DNA of 64,000 bases, from NCBI RefSeq assembly GCF_016617715.1, contig NZ_CP067225.1, positions 806,001 to 870,000 of the forward strand, read 5' to 3'. The position numbers were made by a program, and so were the translations under genes. The first letter of the stretch is position 1; each line of letters opens with the position of its first letter. This stretch comes from Paracoccus sp. MC1862 (GTDB lineage Bacteria; Pseudomonadota; Alphaproteobacteria; Rhodobacterales; Rhodobacteraceae). The notes under the pieces were generated by a model that saw only the letters and a list, made by a program, of their open reading frames with translations, was not told the origin of the DNA and did no database searches. Positions 57,944 to 64,000 of the stretch are shown in pieces.

Positions 57944-58787
57944 GAGCGCCTAACAAAACCTTCTGATCTGGTTGAGGCAGATGAGGGCGCAGCCGAGGAT
58001 TACGAAGGCCTCGTGAATGTCGGCGCGTCGCTCATAGCGGATAGTCAGACGGCGGAAGCGGTTGAGCCAGGCAAGCGTTCGTTCGACGACCCAGCGGTGG
58101 CAGCCCAACCTCTCGCTGCTGTCCACTGTCCGCCGAGCAATGCGGGGCATGATCGCGCGGGCGCGGCATTCGGACCGGCAACGATGGTTATCGTAAGCCT
58201 TGTCGGCGTGGAGCTTGTCGGGGCGCTTGCGCGGGCGGCCGCGACCGTGGCGCACGCCCGGCACGGCATCGAGGGTGGGCGCCAGCATCAGGCTGTCATG
58301 CCGGTTGGCTGGACTCAGGCGCACCCCGAGCGGGGTGCCTCTCCGGTCGACCACAAGATGGCGCTTCGTGCCTGGTTTGCCGCGATCCGTCGGGTTCGGG
58401 CCGATCTCGGTGCCCCCCTTTTGGCCGCCACGGCGGCGCTGTCGAGGGAGGCCCGGCTCCAGTCCAGATGTCCGGCATCCGATAGGCGCTCCAGCAGCAT
58501 GCGGTGGAGCCCAGCCCAGATGCCGGCCGCTTGCCAGTCCCGCAGCCGGCGCCAGCAGGTCATGCCGGAGCAGCCGAACTCGCGCGGCAACATCTCCCAA
58601 GGGATGCCGGAGCGGAGCACGAAGAGGATGCCGGCCAAGGCCAGCCGGTCATCGCAGCGGGGACGGCCGCCCTGGGGCTTGGGCCGCGGCCTCGGCAGCA
58701 ACGGCTCCAGCGCCGCCCACAGATCATCGGATACAAGGGGCTTGCTCATGTCCCCTAACGCACGAGAGGCGGTTTTGTTAGGCGCTC
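57944..58787 (-). mobile_element. IS427-group (IS5 family) insertion sequence
   Basis: An 844-bp element with perfect 17-bp terminal inverted repeats GAGCGCCTAACAAAACC (57944-57960) and their complement (58771-58787). TTA flanks both sides (57941-57943, 58788-58790), a TNA-type duplication as used by part of this group. The left TTA is also the right flank of the IS701-type element, so this copy landed in that element's target duplication. It carries a two-frame transposase. Confidence 0.93.
57950..58749 (-). CDS. IS427-group transposase, ORFA/ORFB by programmed frameshift
   Basis: The first frame begins at ATG 58749 (MSKPLVSDDLWAALEPLLPR) and encodes the IS5/IS1182-like N-terminal domain DUF4096 and the first Asp (LDSAAVAAK). 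It would end at 58315 alone. The second frame carries the rest of the DDE domain: GTKRHLVVDRRGTPLG, KLHADKAYDNHRCR and RWVVERTLAWLNRFRRL with the Glu. They meet at AAAAGGGGGG on the minus strand (58413-58422), a slippery run allowing a -1 shift. No other defect is visible, so an active fusion transposase of about 266 residues is plausible. Confidence 0.88.
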
Positions 58788-59509
58788 TTAATGACTGTGA
58801 GGAAGTTCCAGGATTCCTGAAGCGACCGAAAATCCGTGTGGTCCGCAGCCAGGAAGCGGAAGGCGACCTGCGTGACAATGGGAAGTTCTACGACCTTCCG
58901 CGCGATCTCGACGCGTATCTCTTCACGTTTGACGACGATCTAATATATCCAACGGATTACGTCAGTCGGATGGTCGAGCATATCGAAATGCTCGAGCGCC
59001 GTTGCGTGGTCGGTGTTCACGCGGTGATCTTTCCGCCCGGAGAGTTCTCACGGCTGAAGCAGCGGACCGTTTATCATTTTGCCAAACATCACAAGGGTCA
59101 TTTCGTGGACCTACTTGGAACCGGAACGGCAGCTTGGCATGGTTCCACCTTCGCGGTTTCTCTCGACGACTTTCAGACCAAGGGCGTCTGCGACCTATGG
59201 TTTGCCGTCGCTGCGGCTCGACAAGAGGTGCCGCTGTTTTCAGTTCCGCGTGGAAGAAGATGGCTCGTTGAAATCGAGACCACCTCGCCGACATTGTATC
59301 AGGAAGCAAGGCAGCATCCGACCAGTTATTTTGACGTTTACAAGCGGTCTGTCGCGCCTGCACTTGTCAACGGTCAAGTGCGAAAGCGGGCTGAAGAGGA
59401 GTTCGCACGGCAGTTCGGGAAAGAGGCACTTGCCGCTGCCGGTATCGAACTGCTGACCCTTGATCCTCGTGCAGAGGATATTGCGCCTATGGAGCAAACG
59501 ACATCCTGA
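58788..59509 (+). pseudogene. Glycosyltransferase gene, 3' fragment after the IS insertions
   Basis: About 240 residues resume here as LNDCEEVPGFLKRPKIRV and run to a normal stop. YLFTFDDDLIYPTDYVSRM carries a DxD-type metal/nucleotide-sugar motif of GT-A fold enzymes, and GTGTAAWHGSTFAV and DLWFAVAAARQEVPLFSVPR fit a family-2-like glycosyltransferase. The acceptor is unknown; a surface polysaccharide or cell-envelope glycan would be usual. G+C is visibly lower than in the neighbours, suggesting acquisition by transfer before the IS insertions. No intact start remains. Confidence 0.78.
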
Positions 59510-59753
59510 TAGAGGAGGCTGCGCCCCGCCTCAAGGAAGATGTTTTCTTTAGTGCCATTCCGAGGTGCAGCACAGATTACCGGTTTGGACGGAACCTCCG
59601 TGATTTTCTGACGGTTCAAGGAAAAAATCCTGCGGATCGTCAAGGGAAGGTGAGGGCCGCAACATCAGGCCGGATCAGCGCGTGATATGATCGATCCTTT
59701 TTCAGCCTGCGCCGCATGATGCCTGGTTTGCCCGGCACCATGCGGCTGACACG
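59510..59753. other. Gap with a short low-GC remnant
   Basis: Between the glycosyltransferase end and ileS the plus strand keeps one open stretch (about 59513-59686) reading AIPRCSTDYRFGRNLRDFL, with no start codon. It looks like the tail of another transferred gene, but I cannot name the family. An imperfect stem GCCGCATG.../...CATGCGGC at about 59711-59745 follows the ileS stop on the minus strand without a T run. Confidence 0.4.
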
Positions 59754-62678
59754 TCACACAGCCGCGTCCAGCACCTCGTCGCAGCGGGTGCAGGTGGCGG
59801 GGTGGTCGTGGCTGCCCACGTCGGGCAGGATCTTCCAGCAGCGCTGGCATTTCTCTCCCTCGGCCTGCTCGAAGACGACGCCGATGCCGGGGACTTCGGG
59901 CAGGCGGAAGGCCTCGGCCGGGGCGGGGTCGGGGGTCAACTGGATGGCGCTGGTGATGCAGACATCTGCAAAATCGACAGAGCGGAGGGATTTCAGCAAC
60001 GCGGCATCCTCGACATGGACCACGGGCGCCGCCTCAAGGCTTGCGCCGATGGTCTTGTCGGCCCTTTTCAGTTCCAGCGCGGCCGTTACCACGCGGCGGG
60101 CACGGCGGATGGCGTCCCACTTGGCGGCCAACGCCTCGTTGCGCCAGTCGGCGGGCGTTTTGGGAAATTCGTGCAGGTGGACGCTGTCCTCTTCGGACGG
60201 GAAGCGCGAGAGCCAGATGTCCTCGGTCGTGAAGGGCAGCATCGGCGCCAGCCACAGCGTCAGGCGGTGGAACAGCGCGTCCATGACCGTGCGGACGGCG
60301 CGGCGGCGGGGGCTGTCGGGCGCGTCGCAGTAAAGCGCGTCTTTGCGGATGTCGAACCAGAAGGCCGACAGGTCAACGGTGGCAAAGTCGAAAAGCGCCC
60401 GGAACACGCCTTGGAAGTCGTAGGCCGTGTAGCCCTCGCGCACGCGGGCATCGAGTTCGGCCAGACGGTGCAGGACCCAGCGTTCCAGTTCCGGCATCTC
60501 GGCGGGCGCGATCCGCTCGGCATCCGAAAAGCCCGCCAGTGCGCCCAGCATGAAGCGCATGGTGTTGCGCAGCCGGCGATAGGCATCGGCGGTGCCCTTG
60601 AGGATCTCCTTTCCGATCCGCAGGTCGGCGGTATAGTCCGACTGCGCCACCCACAGGCGCAGGATGTCGGCGCCGTATTGCGAGATTACCTCTTGCGGGG
60701 CGACGGTGTTGCCCAGCGACTTGGACATCTTCATGCCCTTTTCGTCGAGCGTGAAGCCGTGGGTCAGCACACCCCGATAAGGTGCGCGCCCCTTGGTCGC
60801 GCAGGCCTGCAGCAGCGAGGACTGGAACCAGCCGCGATGCTGGTCGGTGCCTTCAAGGTAAAGGTCGGCGATGCCATCAGGCGAGCCATCTTCGCGGTCG
60901 CGCAGCACGAAGGCGTGGGTCGAGCCCGAGTCGAACCACACGTCCAGCACATCCGTGACCTGCTCGTAGTCGTCAGGATTCACGATGCCGGACAAGACGC
61001 GATCCTTGAAATCTTCCCGATACCATACATCTGCGCCGTCCTTCTCGAAGGCTTCGAGGATACGGGCGTTGACTGTCTCGTTCCGCAGCAGGAAGTTCGC
61101 ATCGTCGGGCTTGGCGCCGCGCTTTGTGAAGCACGTCAGCGGCACGCCCCAGGCGCGCTGGCGAGACAGCACCCAGTCGGGGCGGTTCTCGACCATCGAG
61201 AAGATGCGGTTGCGCCCCGAGGGCGGCGTCCATTTCACCAGCCGGTCGATCGCTTCCAGCGCCCGGGCGCGGATCGTGTCGCCATGCTCGCCCATGCCAT
61301 CGGCCAGCGGCTTGTCGATGGCCGCGAACCACTGCGGCGTGTTGCGGTAGATCACCGGCGCCTTGGACCGCCAGGAATGGGGATAGGAGTGCTTCAGCTT
61401 GCCCTTGGCGAACAGCGCTCCTTGCGCCGCCAGCGCCTTGATGTTTCCGACATTGGCCGGGCCTTCCTTGCCCTCGGGCGTCAGGATCGCCTGACCGCCG
61501 AAGACCGGCAGGTCGGCGCGATAGCTGCCGTCGGGCATCACGTTGTAGGTCATCGGCAGGCCATGTTTCAGGCCCATCTGATAGTCGTCCTCGCCGTGGC
61601 TGGGCGCGGTGTGGACAAAGCCGGTGCCCGCGTCCTCGGTGACGTGGTCTCCGGGCAGCAAGGGCACGTCATGGTCCCACTCGCCCGCGCCACCCTCGAT
61701 CCCGCGGTAGGGGTGAGCGAGCACCAGCGAGGCCAGTTCCTTGGCCGGCACGTCGCGCAGGCGCTGCCAGTTCTCGGCTTCCAGCTTCGCTGCCTTGAAG
61801 ACCTCGGGCGCGAGCCTGTCGGCCAGCAGGTAGGTGCCCGGCTTCTCTCCGCCGACCTGATAAAGCCCGTAGGCGATGTCAGGCCCGAAGGCGACGGCAC
61901 GGTTCTGCGGGATGGTCCAGGGCGTCGTCGTCCAGATCGCCACCGAGGCGTCCAGCAGGTCCGTTCTCATGCAGCCGTCCAGCGGCGCGAAGTCGCGCTG
62001 CGACGCGACCGGGAAGGCCACCCAGACCTGGTGGCTGGTGTGATCGTGGTATTCGACCTCGGCCTCGGCCAGCGCGGTCTGTTCGACCGGCGACCACATC
62101 ACGGGCTTCGAGCCCTGATACAGCGAGCCGTTCATCAAGAGCTTCATGAACTCGCCCGCGATCACCGCCTCGGCGTGATAGTCCATGGTCAGATAGGGGT
62201 CGTCCCACTTGCCGGTGATGCCGAGGCGCTTGAACTCCTCGCGCTGGATGTCCACCCAACCTTCCGCGAAGTGCCGGCATTCCTGGCGGAACTCGACGAT
62301 GTCCACGGCGTCCTTGTCGCGGCCCGCCTTGCGATATTCCTCCTCGATCTTCCATTCGATCGGCAACCCGTGGCAGTCCCAACCGGGGACATAGCGCGCA
62401 TCGCGCCCCATCATCTGCTGGCTGCGGACGATGAAGTCCTTGAGAACCTTGTTCAGCGCGTGGCCGATATGCAGGTGCCCGTTGGCGTAAGGAGGGCCGT
62501 CGTGCAGCACGAAGGGCTGGCGATCTTCGGCTTGCGCCCGAAGCCGGTCGTAGACGCCCAGCCGTTCCCAGCGTGCCAGCCACTCGGGCTCGCGCTGGGG
62601 CAACCCCGCGCGCATGGGAAAATCGGTTTCGGGAAGGAAGACGGTGTTACGGTAGTCGGGTGTCTGGTCGGCGCTCAT
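59754..62678 (-). CDS. ileS: Isoleucine--tRNA ligase
   Basis: A 974-residue class Ia synthetase. The HIGH motif PYANGHLHIGHALNK lies near residue 65. The editing (CP1) domain follows with TTPWTIPQNRA near 250 and GTGFVHTAPSHGEDDY near 345. WFDSGSTHAFVL near 595 and the KMSKS loop GMKMSKSLGN near 645 complete the core. The C-terminal zinc finger has CQRCWK and CTRCDE, so it is the zinc-containing bacterial form. The ATG at 62678 begins MSADQTPDYRNTVFLPETDF. Confidence 0.97.
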   Translation of the reverse strand: MSADQTPDYRNTVFLPETDFPMRAGLPQREPEWLARWERLGVYDRLRAQAEDRQPFVLHDGPPYANGHLHIGHALNKVLKDFIVRSQQMMGRDARYVPGWDCHGLPIEWKIEEEYRKAGRDKDAVDIVEFRQECRHFAEGWVDIQREEFKRLGITGKWDDPYLTMDYHAEAVIAGEFMKLLMNGSLYQGSKPVMWSPVEQTALAEAEVEYHDHTSHQVWVAFPVASQRDFAPLDGCMRTDLLDASVAIWTTTPWTIPQNRAVAFGPDIAYGLYQVGGEKPGTYLLADRLAPEVFKAAKLEAENWQRLRDVPAKELASLVLAHPYRGIEGGAGEWDHDVPLLPGDHVTEDAGTGFVHTAPSHGEDDYQMGLKHGLPMTYNVMPDGSYRADLPVFGGQAILTPEGKEGPANVGNIKALAAQGALFAKGKLKHSYPHSWRSKAPVIYRNTPQWFAAIDKPLADGMGEHGDTIRARALEAIDRLVKWTPPSGRNRIFSMVENRPDWVLSRQRAWGVPLTCFTKRGAKPDDANFLLRNETVNARILEAFEKDGADVWYREDFKDRVLSGIVNPDDYEQVTDVLDVWFDSGSTHAFVLRDREDGSPDGIADLYLEGTDQHRGWFQSSLLQACATKGRAPYRGVLTHGFTLDEKGMKMSKSLGNTVAPQEVISQYGADILRLWVAQSDYTADLRIGKEILKGTADAYRRLRNTMRFMLGALAGFSDAERIAPAEMPELERWVLHRLAELDARVREGYTAYDFQGVFRALFDFATVDLSAFWFDIRKDALYCDAPDSPRRRAVRTVMDALFHRLTLWLAPMLPFTTEDIWLSRFPSEEDSVHLHEFPKTPADWRNEALAAKWDAIRRARRVVTAALELKRADKTIGASLEAAPVVHVEDAALLKSLRSVDFADVCITSAIQLTPDPAPAEAFRLPEVPGIGVVFEQAEGEKCQRCWKILPDVGSHDHPATCTRCDEVLDAAV

Positions 62679-62906
62679 GGGCGGAAATCCTTGGGGCAGG
62701 GCGGTCGGGCAAGCGTCATCCCGGCGGCGCGAAACCTCACGCCGCCGGGTCGCTAATTCGGGATATCCACGCCGCTGAAAGCATGGGGCGCGTTATAGGA
62801 ACGGTGCCGGGCGGGGACAAGCGGCGGCGCGCCGCCTTTGGTTCGGCCGTCCTTGTCTTGGCGGGCGGGCTTTGTCACAAAGGGCCAACCAGATTGAGGC
62901 TCTTTG

Positions 62907-63611
62907 ATGAAAGTCCTTTCCGCCGCCGAACGTCGGCTGATCGCCGCCCTGGACCGCCTGGACAACGCTGTCGAGCAGGCGGGCCGCTGGATGGCCGAGG
63001 CGATCGCGGCACCCCCGCCCCGGCCCCCGGCAACGGCCGATGCCGAGATTTCCGCCGAAGTCGCCTCGCTGCGCGAGCGTCAGGCGGCGATGCTCGCAGC
63101 CGTGCAGGCGCGCCTGTCCGAGGCGCATGAGCGCATGGCCGTCATGGGCGGAGAGGCCGCGCGGCTTGCGGCGGCCAACGAGGATCTCGCGCAGGCCAAC
63201 CGGGCACTGATAGAGGCGACCGGCGGCGGACCGGAGTCCTGGGCCGAAAACGGCGAGGTCGCGACTTTTGCCGCTCTGCAGGCCGAGGTGGATGCGCTGC
63301 GTGCCGCTCGCGCGGCCGAGATCGCGCAGATGGGCGAAATCCTTGACGCGCTGGACCGAATGCTGGGCGTGACTACCGCGCCGCGCAGTCACGCGACGGA
63401 CGGCCGGAACCCTGCCGATGCCGTGCAGAAACCGGAAGCTGATGCCGCCAGCACTCAGCCGCAGGACCGTCCTATGGCGATCCCGGAACCCGGCGTCCTT
63501 CGCGACGAGGACCCACTGCCCGAGGACGAGCCTGCCGCCGATGCCGAGCTGCCCGAGGACATCCGGGCCGGCGAGGGCGGCAACGAGCCTGTTGAAAAGG
63601 AAAGCCGCTGA
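62907..63611 (+). CDS. Coiled-coil protein upstream of zapA, candidate ZauP
   Basis: A 234-residue soluble protein. Residues 1-30 form a helix (KVLSAAERRLIAALDRLDNA), followed by a Pro-rich gap, a long coiled coil (about 45-105 and 115-155; SLRERQAAMLAAVQARLSEA) and an acidic Pro/Asp-rich tail. It overlaps zapA by one base (TGATG). In Caulobacter the coiled-coil gene directly upstream of zapA encodes ZauP, which partners ZapA to focus the Z-ring. Position and architecture fit, but sequence alone cannot prove it. Confidence 0.7.
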   Translation: MKVLSAAERRLIAALDRLDNAVEQAGRWMAEAIAAPPPRPPATADAEISAEVASLRERQAAMLAAVQARLSEAHERMAVMGGEAARLAAANEDLAQANRALIEATGGGPESWAENGEVATFAALQAEVDALRAARAAEIAQMGEILDALDRMLGVTTAPRSHATDGRNPADAVQKPEADAASTQPQDRPMAIPEPGVLRDEDPLPEDEPAADAELPEDIRAGEGGNEPVEKESR

Positions 63612-63973
63612 TGCCCATCGTCGAGTTCACCATCGGCCACAGGAAATACGAACTTTCCGCTCAGGAAGGCGAGGAGCGGCTGCTGAAGCGCGCGGCCGCC
63701 ATGCTGGACACCGAGGCCCGCACCATCCTGGAACAGGCGGGGCGGATGCCGGAACCGCGCCTGTTGCTGTTGGCGGGGCTGATGCTGGCCGACCGGACCT
63801 CGGGGCTTGAGGATCGGCTGGTCAATGTCGAACGCGAGTTGGCGCGGCTGAAGTCGAACCCGCCGCGGGTCGAGGTGCCGGTGATCCCGCCGCAGATCGG
63901 CGAGGCGCTGGCCGAACTCGCCGCCCGCGCCGAGGCGCTGGCCGACAAGGCCGAGGAAAGTCTGACCCGCTGA
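63611..63973 (+). CDS. zapA: Cell division protein ZapA
   Basis: A 120-residue FtsZ-associated protein. The N-terminal globular head reads VEFTIGHRKYELSAQEGEERLLKRAAAML, followed by a coiled-coil stalk (LEDRLVNVERELARLK) and a helical end. ZapA crosslinks FtsZ filaments at the division site. Its start shares one base with the stop of the preceding coiled-coil gene, so the two are made together. The 27 bases after it reach the window edge with nothing identifiable. Confidence 0.92.
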   Translation: MPIVEFTIGHRKYELSAQEGEERLLKRAAAMLDTEARTILEQAGRMPEPRLLLLAGLMLADRTSGLEDRLVNVERELARLKSNPPRVEVPVIPPQIGEALAELAARAEALADKAEESLTR

Positions 63974-64000
63974 CTGCCAGCGCCCTGAGGGACCGCGTGC

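Noticed and set aside
59374-59643. A minus-strand open frame across the end of the glycosyltransferase
   Set aside because: It lies antisense to the better-supported GT frame and shows no recognisable family.
59802-62756. A 984-codon plus-strand frame opposite ileS, and similar frames opposite uvrD (48116-50383) and hisS (1101-3296)
   Set aside because: All are shadows of well-conserved genes caused by high G+C at third positions. None has a family motif or a good start.
63974-64000. Start of a 6S RNA gene after zapA
   Set aside because: 6S RNA often follows zapA, but only 27 bases remain in the window, too few to support a call.

Overview
This is a GC-rich (visibly about two-thirds G+C), densely coding window from an alphaproteobacterium. 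I judge it to be a Paracoccus-like member of the Rhodobacterales. The reasons are the short-form HisG with HisZ, the secDF / Mth938-domain gene / ccmABCDG order followed by aconitase (the Rhodobacter hel-type arrangement), the A-type RNase P RNA, and EcfG-type general-stress promoters. This assignment is inference from gene order and protein character; no database was searched.

Layout. 1-7.0 kb: end of gatB, a DUF4177 protein, a decayed patch (1082-1657), slyX divergent from a hisS-hisZ-hisG operon, two small proteins, and ftsY. 7.1-18.9 kb: housekeeping and stress genes: MOSC protein, class I aldolase, pgk, two tandem cyclophilins, a formate/nitrite-type channel, cardiolipin synthase, a hdeD-metallohydrolase operon divergent from an elaB/DUF883-holin-like operon, bolA-grxD, pcm and a small acetyltransferase. 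19-28.9 kb: transport. It holds an orphan TctC-type binding protein, a wrecked TonB receptor, a TRAP system (dctQ, dctM with an odd Pro/Ala/Gly tail, and dctP facing them) and a polyamine-type ABC transporter without a binding protein. 28.9-43.5 kb: tpiA, an A-type Fe-S carrier, dusA, a Tat-exported intradiol dioxygenase, mazG, yajC-secD-secF, a Mth938 protein, ccmABCDG, an RTX-type calcium-binding protein and acnA. 43.6-53.8 kb: a DUF1223 protein, rnpB, rpmG, an alpha/beta hydrolase, yciB, an NmrA-type reductase, uvrD, terC, metZ and folE2. 53.8-59.8 kb: an insertion-sequence pile-up inside a glycosyltransferase gene. 59.8-64 kb: ileS, a coiled-coil gene and zapA.

The strongest non-routine signals are four. 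(1) Three insertion sequences are stacked at one site. An IS21-type element with an 8-bp target duplication splits an IS701-type transposase. That IS701 element splits a glycosyltransferase gene, and an IS427-group (IS5 family) element sits in the flanking duplication. The pre-insertion genes can be rebuilt base by base. (2) At least four GGAAC-N16/17-(C/T)GTT motifs lie upstream of envelope- or repair-type genes between 8.9 and 18 kb, which looks like a local slice of the EcfG general stress regulon. (3) The TRAP large permease carries a tail of about 136 residues that the transporter fold does not need. (4) A coiled-coil gene directly upstream of zapA fits the position of ZauP.

I found no CRISPR array, prophage, tRNA, restriction or obvious defence system, and nothing I would call a wholly new multi-gene system.
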